Of a stretch of DNA of 64,000 bases, positions 10,036-24,561 are shown piece by piece. Positions within the stretch are counted from its first letter, which is position 1; each line of letters opens with the position of its first letter. Location: assembly GCA_013396915.1 (NCBI GenBank), contig VWZL01002024.1, positions 124,001-188,000 of the forward strand, written 5' to 3'. Source of the stretch: Stercorarius parasiticus (taxonomy: Eukaryota > Chordata > Aves > Charadriiformes > Stercorariidae). The notes beneath the pieces were generated by a model. That model ran no database searches and was not told where the DNA came from. It worked only from the letters and a program-made list of their open reading frames with translations. Both the position numbers and the translations under genes were made by a program.

Positions 10036-13000
10036 AGGCTGGGTTCGGGTTTTTAAATTAAACGTGATGTTCTGAGAAGTCCTCATGTTAATGGAAGCTG
10101 ATAAGCATCATTAAACGGAGGAGCTGTTTCACTCGGTTGGTGCTACCAGAACGAAACGCTGTTGCTCCCCTGACTTTTTCAGATACAGCCCTGCTCAGTG
10201 AATAGAGGTGGAGTGTATCCTTTCAATTAATGGGCTTTCATCTCAGACAGAAAAGCAGAGTGTGCTCAGCCCTTCTCAGTATTGGTATCACGCTCTACCT
10301 AGTTCTGGGTATTCACACTTGAAATACTAGCCTTCACCTTCACGAAGTGGAGGAGGTAGAGGTCTAGCACCCCTCAAGAGAGGTAAAGCATGTCTGCCAA
10401 TGGCTAATCCACCCTCTGAGCAGTCCCTTAAAATGCGGGTTTAAGAACGCAGCCATTAGCATACTGTTGCCTCAGGGGCATTTGAGAAAGCAAGATGCTG
10501 TCCTCTGATGTCCTGCAGTCAGTCCCTGTTTTGAGCTCCAAATACCTTTGTAAAATCACAGTGGGAAATAGAGAGAATCACATCCTTGCTTAGTGATAGA
10601 CTTTATGCCCTTGTTTAGTAGCCTTTCTGTGTATGACTTAAAGAATAAGACCACATAATAGTCATTTCTCTGTGGTGTATTTGGCATATGCTGTAGTGTG
10701 GTGCACTGCTGTATTTATTTTATCTCTGTTTTTCTGTTGACTTTGAGCTGTTGGCAATTGAAACGTGTCTCCATTTCTCCTCACACTGCTTTGTTGAGCT
10801 TTTCAAATACGCCCCTGATTTAAAGTGTGGACTTCAGCATTAGTGATGGGCTTTGTCTTCAACACAGTGTGGGTCTTTTTAGAGTCACATGAACTAGAAA
10901 AGTTATTCAGGAGTGACATGTAGTATATTCATAACTATCCATTACACATAAGGGCTGAGGAATTATTTTACTGGCTTTGGTATGAAGCATGTAAAGTAGG
11001 GTATGGAGTGAAAGCATGTCAGATTTATTGTTTTATTGAGATGTAGGAATATTAGCACAGTCCACTTGAAAACTCCAAACATTTTGCTTTTAAATTCAGT
11101 GGCAGTATGTTTTAGTTAAAGATCCATCTCTTTGCTTCCTGTGTGGGACAGTGCAACATGATAAAAAAAAAAAAAAGGACTTGACCATCTTGATTTTGTT
11201 GCCTGTCTGATCATGAAATATGATGATGTTCCCATAACATTTGTGTGCGCTGCGAATTGATGTGTGAGGTGGGCCGGTACAGAGTTTTGGATCTGAGTGA
11301 GGCATTTTCCATGGCCAGAGCTGCCCCTTTGGAGCTGTGGAGACGTGTCAGAAGGGATGCTCTGATACTACTTGTTTATTACCAGTTTTGCTGGGCTGGG
11401 TAGGGAGGAAGAAATGGTGCACAGCTCTAAATGAAGCTGCTGCAGCAGAAAAATACAAAGGAGATCAAGCAGACCATGCATATATGTTCAGGTGTTAACA
11501 AATGCTCTCAGTGTATCTCCAGTTGCAGTGATCTGTATAAAAACTCTTAAAATCTGCCATGCATGAGAGCTGTTTGTTGATGGATTTGTTAGAGAATGCA
11601 TGTGGCTCTGTTGGATGAATTTCTGCTCCTGATGTGATTATTTTGCATGTCATGTGTATTGGTTTTTTCCCTTCCTGCCTGTCTATGTCCCTGCAATTGT
11701 AGCATCGCCATTAGTAACAGGAGCAGCCTTTTGGCATGTCGAAGCCTATGGAAATACAAACGGAGCAGAAGTGCATGCTAGCAAATAGTGACAGATCAGG
11801 GGTGAGGAGTTTCAGTTATTAAAAGCAGAGTACTTTAGTGGGTCTTTTACCTTCGGAAAAAAATGCCAACTCCTTCTGAGGAAGTCCGTTACAGAACAAT
11901 GAAAATATAGCAGTGATCACATAGACTATGGGTTTGTACTTCATTAACTGCTTGCCTACCTTATAGCAGTCTTAAAGTTACAACATGAGTACCTTTTTAA
12001 AGTAATCTATAAAATGCCACTTTGGATCTGGCCCATCATCTATTAATTTGACTGTTACAAAAGTGGAAGAACATTTTGAAAACCCCTGTGGTATTGTAAA
12101 AGCTCCAGGCCCTTGTTAGCTGAAAAATCCTGCTTTCTGCCAGGGCTGAGACCCAAAGTAAGATCTCTTTCAGATAATACTTACAGTTAGAAATAACAGT
12201 AGTGAAAATAGTGCTCTGTGTGGAATTTTCATGTAGTCACCCAGGAAATAGAAGAAAGCTAGGTTTTAATTTTTTTGTCAAACTGTGACTCTGTTAAGAT
12301 CTTTAATAACCCAGGAGAGGGTTGATACTGGTGATGTCCTTCATTGCAGGCTGGACACTGTGGATTTGCAACCTGCTGTATTCTTAGAATCTTTACTTCT
12401 CACTTGATATTTTAATCGATTGTTTCCACATTTGGCTACTTTTAGTCCAGGTGTGAATGCTGCTCTTAAAAGCCTGCCAGCCACTCATGTGGGATTGTTT
12501 GCCCAAAGTAATCCTGTGTCAAGGAGGTGATGCAGTAGTTGCAAACCATGGGTGTTAGTGGGTCATGTAAATACCATACAGTCCAAGATGTTTCCTTCCA
12601 GATGAGTGCTCAGAGAGAAACAGTGGCCTGAGATCATCAGACCTCCTTAGAGAAATGGTGGCAGGCACAGGTATGGCCATCGGCATCTGCTCTAGTACGG
12701 CACCATTCAGATGCTTTATTAAGCCTATTTTTATTAGCTGTTACTGTGAAGGGAGAAATGCTTTGGTTTCGCACACAAAAGCTTAGGTGCGTTTTAAGCT
12801 GCTCTGTATGTGGTGAGATGAACCATTGCTGGATGAAGAAGCATCAGGATTGACAGGTATTGAGTGCTTCCTCTGTGGCAGCAAGATTGGGTGTTAAATT
12901 GAGATACTTTTGTTACCATGGTGTGCTAGGGAACCACGGGCTAACTGAAATGTTAAGTATTTCAAAATAAAGTGATGGAGAGAAACAGCGTAGAAATGGT

Positions 13001-16000
13001 TAAGTGTCCAGGTTGCAAATGTAATCTTGTGAGAGTCAGGAAATTTTGCATTCTTGAGGCAAAGTCATGAGTATTGAGTTGGTTTTTTTTCAATTTTGGA
13101 CAGTGTCATATTTTGACCACAGAAATAACATCATACATTATTAGGCTACTAGTTCAGACTTCAGTATTGCACTTTATTCACAAGTGTTGGCTACATCCAT
13201 TTCAGTGGAGACTACTCATGTGGATTAACTCAATCATTTGCATAAATGTATTTTTGGATCAGGGCCTTATTTTCTGTATTTCATCCCTGGAAAATTCTAT
13301 TCACCAGCTAGCCTGCAGAAAGTAAGGATTTTAACTGGGTATGTGCAGTGCCAATATTTTCATTGTATTTTTTCTTTTGTGGCAAAAAAACCCCTTTGTG
13401 CCTGGTCCAGTAAAGTCATGACAATTTCACGAGGCCGAGATGATTGCTGTCAAAATGTTAAAGATAGGATATTTTATTTTATTCATGATCAGGGGAGATC
13501 TTCTTGATACAGATTTTGTTGCCTTGAATTGACTTTATCTACTTACATACAGTATGTTGGGATCCAGAGAAATGGTTCCATGTAAAACAAATACAGCACC
13601 TGCTAGTTATCAGCTGAAATAGTTGAACGATGTCTACAATACTTAGATCTATCCAAGGCTTTTATGCCCTTTTATTTTTTATGTGGAACCATCAAGTTTA
13701 CAGTTGTTTTCTTTGGCGAAATTGGCATGTTTTACTCTTGTGCTTTTGAAGGTTTGCTGCCAAACTCCCCATGAAATTCATTAGATAATTTTCATAATGC
13801 TTCCCATTCAGAAGCTTGTAATGTAGTGATGACTGATGTGAATTCTCCAGGACACACCATAAACGCACAATTCAATTTTTATGTTTTAAAGACTGACTAT
13901 TCCCCTGAAGTTTAAATTTTATGAAGGTAGGATAAAGGCTGCCTGAACTCACTGGTGCTGTGAGCGTATCATGTATCATGCCCATGTAGAATTAATGGCG
14001 ATGCATTGCCGGCTGATGAGGGGGTGCCATTCAGCTCCCTGTGCTGCAGAGCACTGGGGCTGTGCAGGGTGTTGGCACTCAGTGGGACGGATGCTGGGGG
14101 GCTCTTCCAGAACGGGCAAAGGATGCTCCTGATGGACATCATGTCCATGCCCCAGACGCGAGGGTGATCGTGCCTGTGTGTCACTGTTCTTCCCGTACTG
14201 ACATGAGCATATGACCCTGGTTCAGAACGTGAAAGCAGATGTAATCCAGCGGTGGCTCTTCCTTGCCCTATGTGTAGCTGCCTGTTCCCTCACGGCAACA
14301 GTGTCCGCTCCTTCACTGCAAAATCACGGCATGCCAGGTAGCAGTTACTGTTTAGGGAAAGCCTCCTGCCTGCAACTAATTTGGGTATTCGCTGAAGGTG
14401 GTCCTGCACTACCACACCAGGAATAGAAAAACTGTCATTCACTTCAAGAAGTGTTGGTGTGAATTTGGTTTAACACACTGCGTAGTGCTGTCTTACTTGG
14501 CTTAGTCAATGCCTTAGTACAGCTGATGTGTTTGTTAGAAAAAGAAGCTGTAGAATGAATTTTCTTCACGCTTTTTCCTACAAACAAACAGAAAGCTTTG
14601 AGTAAAACATTGTTTGGTAGTAATTCCTATAAAACCTAACGTTTTCTATGAAAAGCCTCTCAGCAGGCTTGCATCTTCCCTTGAAAATAGAAATCCTTCT
14701 CTACCAGCTGAAAAGTGTAGTTTGTTCTTCCTCTGGCCTTCCGTACCTTAGAGGGGTTTCTAATGCTCCTCTCTGAGCAGCAGTATCTCATGCCATTTGT
14801 TCCCCTTTGGGGCTGAAAACAAGTCAGTGCATATAGCTTTGGTGATCAGACTTCTTTGTTGTAAGACTGTGGCTATGAAGGGACCAAGAAATTTGCTAAT
14901 TAATGATGAATTAATTCCATTGGAAATGATAATCCTTGCACACATGTGTAGCAGGGCAAGACAGGGCTGCCTGATTGTAGAACATATACGTAGGGCTTTT
15001 CAAATTATCTTTAGACATGTTAACCTCTTCTTGTCATGGGATGTCTGAACCTGCGTGAAGGAATTGCTTACTGTGTACTAATGCACTGGCAAAAGGAAAT
15101 GATGTTCTGTGTTGTAGGAGTTGATGTTTCAGACAGCAGAGTTAAAAGATTAGGATAAATGGAGCTATTTGCACTTGTCTGAATCTGTTTAAATACCCAC
15201 AAAACTTGCATCATCACCTCAGAGCAACGTTAACAGGAGAATGTTTGAAGGTGATGGATAATATATATCCATCATCAGGAGAGCTGTGTTTTGTAGTTGA
15301 GGTTAACAGGCAGCTGTACTGGTGCCCAGATGCCCTAAGGAAAGAGTACCAGAAGTACTCTTACCAGAAGTAAATCAGATTACTTTGCTGCTTTGAGGTC
15401 ATTTTAGGTATTATCTAAATAGTGAGAGGAAATTACATGAGAGTCCAGCCTGTGTGTTTTTAATGATTCAAATTATCAACCACAAAGGTACAATAGTTTA
15501 AACCATTACAGGAAAAGAGTAGATATAGGCTGTAATAATTATAATTTCTTCCATTGTATGAATAATCTTTTTCCGTTGCCCATGCTGCTTTAATGCGGTT
15601 CTAGTTAATACACTGTAACTTTGTTATACGGGTGAAAAGGACGTGGTTTCAAGACTGTGCTTATTGCATTGCATCTTCCACAAGAAGAGTAAAATATCAT
15701 GAGTGGGCAGGAATATGAAGCAAAGAGCCACGGTCTGAATATTCTGGACAGCAATGGTTCAGTTGCAAAGTTTCTCAGGTTCAAGGCAAAAAGGAAAAAG
15801 CCACTCTTGTTCTCGGTGACCTAAGTTTCTTTTGGCAGAGGACTGTTAGGAGTAGATAAAATTTTGTGAGTTAAGTTCTTACAGTTTTAGCCAAAAAAAT
15901 CGGTTTGTAGATGTAATGGTTCAATTTGATTTATTTGTGCCATATGCAGCCTTTTTTATCCTTTGAACACTGTAAAACTCAACATTGATTAGGGTGGTAG

Positions 16001-18017
16001 TATGAGGGATCTTAATTTAGCCAATATTTTAAATAATAATAATACTTAGCCAATATTTTTATAACTTCTGTTACCTGTATCAATTACATTACAAATATAT
16101 TACACTGCATTACAATGGTTTGAGTGGAGTGTAGTTCAAAACTATTGGATATTGCTATGTTTTAAAGAGGTTTTCTTTATCTTATGTTAGTAACTTACTA
16201 TACCTTATGAAAGTTACAAAACTCTTTCTACTAATACAAAGCTGAGATCATACAATCAAAAACCTATTTAAGCCTCCAAAACAGGGACAAGGAGTTTTAA
16301 ATGAGTATTATTTTTTGTAGTAATTTGTAAAAGTACACGTGAAGGCAAAGTTACAGCACACAGATCTGTCAACTGTGAATGGTAAAATGCCAGGAAGATG
16401 ACAGCAATCTGTTCTGTGGGTTTTTTTCATAGAATCTGCATTGTATAGTTCTGTGTGTATATAATATGCATGATCTTTTGTGAAAACTACTAGACAAATA
16501 CATGATAATATTAGCATAGAGCAAGTGCTTAGGAACAATACTGATAATGCCTCAGAAATATCTATACAGAAAACAGTATGTGGAGCATACTGTTGCCAAC
16601 CATGACATCTAAAAATAGTTGTTCAGTCTACAGTATCTCAAGATTGGCTAAAAATGGTGAAATTTGAAAAATAGCTTGAGGGACTTTGTTTTGTTTTAGG
16701 GACTCAATAATTTTTTAGGGTGCAACATAGCTTTTTGTACTTTTGTCTCTACAGCTTTTTGCTGAAATTGCAATATACAGAAATGAAAGCTGAGATTTTC
16801 ATGTAATCATTTAAATCCCTGGAGTTAAGTTTGAGAAAAAAGTAAATATAATGGGGCTTGCTGTAAAACTGACACGGCCAACAAAGACGGCATGGAAGAG
16901 CTGCACTAGATCTATCTACAGTCTATGGTGAAATTTTGGACAACTTTTTTTTATTTTCTGGGACATTTTTGCAGGAGCCAGCAGTCTGCAATAGCAAAGA
17001 CAGTGCATAGGGTCTCTGCAGCAGCAATTCAGAAGAAAAGCTGTCGTTTTTCATATATTTAGGTCTGTATTTACTTGATGTGTATGACCTTTCTGCATAG
17101 TAAATGTTTAGTGTAGGGTCATGCTGGGAGCACTCTGCAGAGTTTGAACTACATAAGAAGAGAGAGGAACTACGGTGAATTTGCAAAGTCTGTGAGTACC
17201 TGCTGAGAAGACCAGCTCTCTAATGGTGTGGAAATGTACCATAGTGCAGAATAACATCCATAAAAAAGTCTTGCATGTAGTGAGATTGTTCTCCAGCTGC
17301 TTCTTTGTTAATATGAGTTGCATGAGTTTCTAACATCAGGACCTCAGATCTGGGGAGAATTTAGGTGAACAACCTTCTCGCTGCATCAAAAGTGGCAGCA
17401 AATTGTCTGTTCAGTTTCCCAAACAGTGAACTGGGACTGCTTCAACGTCTGCCCCTCTCAGTGCTGATAGGTAAAATAGGGCACAGGAGAGAGAACAGGG
17501 CAAGAGAAGAGAATCATGAAGTGTTGGCTTCTGCTACAGCAGCTTTCAGGGCTGGCCAGAGCAGCTACCACCATTTTTCTACCATTGCTATTAGTCCCAT
17601 TAGACCAGAAAATGTAGATTAGTTGAATGAAACTCTCACGTTAGCTTTGATATCTAGGTTGAATTTTCTAGTTTGTATCTAGTACTAAAATTGAGGATTA
17701 GGCTTTTCTTCTAAAACACATTTCTCTCTCTTATTCACTTATGAGAGCTTGGTGTATATAAGGTGCAAACGTTCTCAAAGGAAAAGTTTAAAATACCAGT
17801 ATGTGAGTATTGCTTGTCAGCTTAATTTGGCCTTTCCACACTTACAGAATACAGACAGTCACCATTCTCTCATCACAGGGCTTTCATGCCACTGAGCTTA
17901 CAGGATAAGCAGTTTTCTTCAAACAAGTGCTTTATTTAGAATATCTTCATCTTCCCTCAGAGGGCCTCACTTCTGTAGTGTTTTTTTTTTTTCCACATAA
18001 TTGAGACTTTGAATATG

Positions 18018-18059
18018 GAGTTGAATATAGAGAATATAGAGTTGAATATAGGGAATATA
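18018..18059. repeat. 21-base tandem repeat, two copies
   Basis: Two adjacent 21-base units (18018-18038 and 18039-18059) differ at one base. A partial related unit lies just upstream. It is a small AT-rich minisatellite seed within intron 5. Confidence 0.8.
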
Positions 18060-18918
18060 GAGCTGTTAACCTCCCTGTGTTGTACTACTCATACTTTATT
18101 AATTCTTCACAAATATTGATGTCTTTTCACACATTTGGTGAATGTGTGGTCCAGATAACAGTTTTTAGTGCCAATTTTGAAAAGGTAAAACTTTATATAA
18201 CCCTGTGTTTGGCAGCATTGCCTACATATTCAGAACAGAGTTTCCATCCTTCTCGGTTAGGGTTATCTGACGAAAACTTCCATCAGTTTACACTCTGCCT
18301 TTTTCGGTTTAAGAACCATGTTCATACTCATGTGACCATACACATTTTTAGTTTATTTTACCTTTAGTTTACTCGTTATCTTGTCAGCATGAAATCCTTG
18401 GAAACTGTAGTATTCATCTGCTCTACATGAGAAACCATAATCTTTTCTACTGTACTTCTCTGCTTGCTTTTCTATATGTCTTCAGCTCTTACTAGTAAGA
18501 TTCTTACTAGTGAGATTCCTTCAGCAAAAATATTCCTACAGGCAGCAGCCTTCACTAGTGTGTATCTAGTACTACTATCTTTCCACTGTGTTGTGAAGTA
18601 CACTGCAAAAGAATTTTTTCATCCATGTGTTAGCTCAGTCTCCTTTGCATGAGTCTTCTCTAAGTGTTACACTAGCTTATTTCTGAGTTAGAAGTGTCTC
18701 AAATTTATTTTTTATTTATAAATTTAAGACAAAATGTGTACGTAAATATAGAAGGAAAAAAATTTTCTTTCAAAAGTAGATTCATTTCAGTAGGAGGGTC
18801 TCTAAAGAAACGCAAATCCTGCTTCATCCAGTGCAATTGTTCAGACAAAACAGGTGCAATGTTTGGCTTAAGATCTTTTCTGGATCCTAATTGTTAAATG
18901 GAGGATATGTTTCAGATT

Positions 18919-20180
18919 CCCAGAATTACACACTGGTTGAGGTTAAAGGGACCTCTGATAGTCATCTGATCCAACTATCCTGCTCAACCAGGGCCGCTTA
19001 GAGTTGGTTGCCTAGGACCACGTCTAGATTTTTAAAGTATCTTTAAGGAGGGAGACTCCACAACCTCCCTGGGCAATCTGTGCCTGTGCTTGGTCACCCT
19101 CACAGTACAAAAGTGTCTCCTCATGTTAAGAGGGAACCTGTCATGTTCTCATTTGTGCCAATTGCCTCTTGTCCTGTCACAGGGCACCACTGGAAAGAGC
19201 CTCTCTCCATCCTCTTTGTATCCTCCCTTCAGGTATTTATATGCATTAATAAGATCCATGAGGACCCCCAAGTCCATTTTTGCCGAGGTGCTTTCCAGCT
19301 GGGTGGCCCCCGCAATATGTTGATGCATGGTGCTGTTCTTCCCCAGGGACAGGACTTCACACTTCTCGTGGAACTTCATGAAGTTCCTGTCGGCCCATTT
19401 TGCCAACCTGTCAAGGTCCCTCTGGGTGGCAGAATGACCCTCTAGCATATGAGCCCCTCCTCCAGTTTTGTGTGATCAGCAAACTTGCTGAGGGCACTCT
19501 CTGCCACATCATCCAGATCATTAATGAAGATGTTAAACAGGACTGGATCTAGTATTGACCCCTGGGGTACATCGCTAGTTACTGGCATCCAACTAGACTT
19601 TGTACCATTGATAACTACTCTGTGGCTCCAGCCATTCAGCCAGTTTTCAGTCCACTTCACTGACTGCTCATCCAGCCCATACATCAACAGCTTGTTTATG
19701 AGGATCTTATGGGAGACAGTATCAAAGACCTCTAATGAAGTCCAGGTAGACAATATCCACTGCTCTCTGCTCATCGGCCAGGCAAGTAATTTTATCACAG
19801 AAGTTTATCAGGTTGGTCAGTCATGACATCTTCTCGGTGAAGCCATGTTCCTGGTGATTTTCTTATCCTTAAGTGCCTGTAAATGGTTTCCAGGATTAGG
19901 TGCTCTGTCACCTTCCCAGGGACTGAGGTGAGGAATCCCTGGGTAGGTGACCTGTCACCAGGTGAAAGGACAAGCCTGTAGTACCCTGGGTCCTCCTTGT
20001 TGCCCTTCTTGAAGACAGGAGTGACATCTGCTTTTCTCCAATATTTGGCCACTTCTCCCAGTCACCATGATCAATCAAAGGTTATCGAGAGTGGGTTCAC
20101 AATGACATCTGTCACCCTCAGCACTCGTGGGTGCATCCCATCAGGGTCCATGGACTTGCTCAGGTAGCAGGTAGAGAGTC
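18919..20180 (-). mobile_element. CR1 LINE with reverse transcriptase remnant
   Basis: This minus-strand CR1 of about 1.26 kb has its 3' end at the low coordinate. Three open blocks show ORF2 protein similarity: 20052-19795 (WRKADVTPVFKKG, then the VTEHLIL region), 19798-19442 (reverse transcriptase palm with [26 protein letters not shown] and FADH), and 19448-19149 (DLDRLAKWADRNFMKF, DLGVL, then [11 protein letters not shown]). The usual FADD catalytic motif reads FADH: the codon at 19472-19474 gives His in place of the second Asp, so the enzyme is dead. About 100 codons expected between DLGVLxD and LINxYKYLKGG are missing, yet the frame stays open. The element lies in MLLT3 intron 5, antisense to the gene. 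Confidence 0.95.
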
Positions 20181-23100
20181 AACTTAATTAACAAATAACC
20201 TCATGTCCATCAGTGATATGGAATTTTTGTTTGAAATTGCTATAAATAGATAAGGCAGCTAATTGTATCAGGACCTTGGATTACATTCTCTGCCAAATGG
20301 CTGTCTCTGCCTCCTCTCAAAAATCAATAATCTTGCATTTCGTGTTCAAATTTTGTATCTCCATAATCTTAAAATAATTTTCTAAATATTTTTTTAGTTC
20401 CTTAAATGTTGTAGTTATGAATAAATATTTCTGTTTCTATAAGAAAATAATTAATTCTACTTCCTAGTCCCTGTTCTTCCATCTTCCATGTGAGTTTGCA
20501 ATCTGCAAGCTAACGTTTTGTGAATGGTTAGAAAGGAGAGGTTTTTACATTAGCCCTACCTTGGAGGCTAGCTGCTAATGTAGCAGCTTGACAGGAGATG
20601 TAGTGATACAGTATTTGGGCAGGGTGCTGGTAGCTCAGTTCAGGCTTGTGGTATCAGGGACACCCAAACAGTGTGTCCCCTTGGCAGTGGCAGATGCGGA
20701 GGCTTGGTGGATGAAGTGGGTTCGTTCTGTCCTTTGAGCCACAGATGGGTTGGATTACTCTACTAAAACCTGAGGCGGTGGTCAGTGACTGGGCGCTTAA
20801 GAGGCAGTAGAAGTTGTAAGTACAGGAGTCCTGTTAGAGCAGAAGGTTTGCCCTGAGGGAGCACATTCCTGAGAAGCTAACTTTGGATGAAGTGGAAGTA
20901 ATACTCAGCTATAAAAGCAGTTTTAAGTGGATAGACTTTTCAGTTTGTATGGCACGCAGAAACATAGATCTTTAGGCTGTTGTACATAAAAATAGGAAAT
21001 ATGTAGACTGGCTGATATGAAATGGGATATTACTACACCACTTAAGTTTTATTTCAGGAAACAATGTGTGCACTTCCTTTAAAAACAGTTCAGGGGAAGG
21101 CAAGAAAAGCGAATTGTCACCCACATACACGTTTTCTGTTTTTTTAATGTAAATAAGGAGCTTTAAATGATTGAGTTTATTTTTAGAAGATGTTTTATGA
21201 ATCCAGGCAACCATGAAACATTACGGAAACAGCTCTATAATATCCTGTGTCATAAACAGGTGAGTTTGCCTGAAAATTGTTTGCAGCTCAAGAGCAAGTT
21301 GTTGTACTACTTGTAAAAACAGACAAGAGTTTGGAAATGACAGAAACCAAGTGATTTAGAGCTGGTGAAAAAGTTATATTTCCAGGAAAAACTTGAGCCC
21401 AAGAAAAGTCCCTTTTCTTGCTGAACAGTTTCAAAGCACAGAATTGCTCAACCAGGCCTAATAAAGAAGCCAGTGTCTCCTGTGCATCAGTGTGAGAGCA
21501 CTAAAATGAAATAGACTGTCTAAGAATGCAATAAATCATATCGGATCATTGCACTAATGAACAGTTTGGGTCCAAACTCTCACTAGCTTGTCTGCAGGAA
21601 GAGAAAACTAGTAAAACAGGAAAAGGACGTATGAGAGAAGCTCTTTGCTGGTACTGTCTTAAGCTTTTATTGTTGAAGGACACCCTTTAGCTAATTTCAG
21701 ACCCATAAAAAAAAAAAAAAAAATCTGTTTGGTGATTAGTAACCAGTGGATAAGAGCAGAAAGCCCAAGTGAATAAAGCCATAAATACCTAAGTCCTTGG
21801 GATAACAGCCTGTAGAACTGTCAAAAACCATTGCTTAAGTGACAAAAGATAGCCTCTGGTAACTGGAAGCATTGGTGCCGTTGGCACTAATCCATATTCA
21901 TATACGGAAGGCATATTTTTAGTTCCTTCTAAAAAGGCAAGTCTTTTCTGTTAATAACATTCATTCGTACGTTAAAAGCAGCTGTCTTCTGGGTGCTCTC
22001 TCACCCCAGATTTCTCAAAGTCAAAGAAGCTAGGTTTAATTTCCGATACTTAACAACTTTAACATTATGCAAATTTGTATTTCTTGGAATAAATTTTCAG
22101 ACAGGGCTATTTAAGGAAATAATGTCAATTGTTTCAAGAGGCATTAAGAACCCTTTTTAAAAGGCTACGGATGATCATTTGTGCTTCACTGGGACTTCTA
22201 TGGTTTGGCTTCTCAAAGTGATCTTGCTAAAGCAGAGCAAAATTTTTACCAGGAAGGGCATTATGACAACTTTATATGTATTCATATCCATTTCTTCTTG
22301 TGATCCTGTCTCAATTAGTTAAAGCTGGGAGAAAATTCTGACACGGAGGAATTTCACTGGTGTTTGCACACCTTATAATATGAACAAGACCAGGTCTTTT
22401 CCCTTTTTCATTTCCAGTAAACTGGTTCAAAAAGAAAGTAGTGAAGTTTTAATAGTGACAAATATCTCCGTACCTGGGTGATTATTTTTTTCCCCTATAG
22501 TTTTAGCACTTCTTCAAGTATTTCAAACTGAATATGATAGTCTTTCAGTGTTTGTTACTTTTTTAAAGGAATGGATTCTATGTAAGTTAAAGTTCATGTT
22601 GAAATTAATAAAGGAAAAATACAGTTAATGGAACTCTGCAGAAGCCAGTTGTCAGCCAGTAATTTTGCTGCAAAAAGCAGAAAGTGACAGATAAACCAGA
22701 TGTTTAATAGTAACCTGAAGCTGGAAGACTGAAATTAGTTTCCAGAATGGTAATGTCTTTAAAGTTTGCATTGACTCTTGTTCTTCAGTGCAGACTGTTT
22801 CATGTTATGATAATTATTTTACAGATAAAAATCTTGTATGGTTTTGCAGAAGTTCAGGCAGTTAAAAAAAAAAAAAGGTTCTTTCAGAATTACGTCATTT
22901 TTGTAGCAGTATCAAGTGGTGCTGCAGTGTGCAAAAGGGTCTGATGTTGTGGACCACGGAAGAATCTCTCTCTCAGTACTCAGAAATGGGTGGTGGTGTT
23001 GGTTGGGTTGGGTTTTCTTGCACAGCATTGATTCACCTGTATACAAGCTGTATACATGTATACACGTACGTACCATACAGTCAGGTGCAGAGTTCACATT

Positions 23101-24561
23101 TTGACTGTCTGTCTGAGAGCTGGAGCTGGTGTTGATTTGAGGAGAGCAGATGTTAATGGTGTTTTTCTCAAGCATTCTGCTGCCCAAATAGGCATCTCTC
23201 ATTGTGAGAAAAGGCGATAAAAGGCTGTAAATCTGCCTGCTCATTATGAAAGGCAACAATAGATTGATTTATGGAGAAAAAGCAACTGTTAGGCTTAGGT
23301 AGTCTGTGTGCATGAAAACTGAGTTTTACAGTGACTGTATATTACTGCTGCTATTTTTGAGAACAATTTAGTTCTAACTTAATCAAGAGGGATATTGTAC
23401 AGGCAAGGAGAGTCAGAAAACTTATTAGCTTGGATAACACTTCACAATAACACAGTTGTATAAAACTTAAAGTGGAAGCAGGTTTTCTTTTCAATAGTAT
23501 ATTTTTAGATCATTAGTTCCTAACTTGATTTTCACCATTCCTTCTGTGTGGATACTTCTTTCTTGTTTTATGTTCTCTGTTAGCATCCTCTGTGACTGCA
23601 TACCAGATCTGTTCTTTGTCTCACGTACACAGGTGAACGTACAAGTACATACAGACACCAATGCACTTCAAGCCTCTTCAAGCCTAAGAAACAGCAAAAA
23701 AGCTTATGAATACATGCAACGTGAAGCAAGACTTCCAGTACAACCCTTATAAGCCATAACCACTATGAGAAGAATTATATAGAATTTTTAGATGAAGTAA
23801 TAGGACTTTCTCAGTAATTTTATGGAATTTTAGAGATAAATTGATACATTTTAAACAGTAGTGTAAAAACAATGTATGGAGCTGTTTGTTAGGGAATGTA
23901 AACTGATCTTAACCACTCTGTTTTAAAAATCTCGTTCTCTTTTGTAATCTCCAGGTTCCGGACAATTTCCCTGTGCACAAGGCAAATCTTTCTGGTTCAA
24001 TTACTATTACAATCTGTAGGTTCTTAATACGTATGGAAAGTGTTCATATGAGGAGAAATCCAAAAACAGCAGAAAAGTTTATTTTGAATCCTTACCTTAA
24101 GACTTATTTTCTAAGCAAAAAGAAAGGAAACTGTCTTAGATTTTCTGCCATTTAGTGTGGTCTGCTCAGGTCTTCCTGTGTTTTTCAATTCTACTACATC
24201 ATTACTAATTTGGAAAATGTTGCAACTACAGTATGATAAGGACACAAGAGCCTTAGGTCAATTATAAACTCATTTAGGCTCTCATGTTGTATAGCCTTTC
24301 AAACAAGGCGTTGGGAACTTCTTGTTAGGGTATTTGCTTCAGTAAAGAACTGGACATGATGTAGTAGTGTGTACGTATGCTGAGTGCATAGCAATTTCCA
24401 TAATGTTTGCCTGACTGACACTTGCAAAGATCTTTGAGTATTATTCTGTCCTGTAGTTCTTTTTTCTTGACAGCATGCCTTAGGCGGTAACTAACAGTAA
24501 GAGTTTTAGGCAAAAATGCTTCCTACAATGTTATTTATTTTCTTTTTTTTTTCCTTTTAAG

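Larger units (their letters stand above)
6393..24561 (+). other. MLLT3: MLLT3 intron 5 (18.2 kb)
   Basis: This phase 0 intron runs from GTAAGT to a T-rich tract and AAG acceptor. It contains two antisense CR1 copies (9588-10035 and 18919-20180), a 21-base tandem repeat at 18018-18059, a 15-base tandem duplication near 18488-18517, and an A-run near 21709-21723. I found no additional exon with family-like coding sequence. The remaining DNA is AT-rich and unremarkable, and its short ORFs have no recognisable homology. Confidence 0.9.

Noticed and set aside
22912..23259. 115-codon minus-strand ORF in intron 5
   Set aside because: No known family. The opposite strand is also open in two frames across the same DNA, which suggests base composition and not coding.
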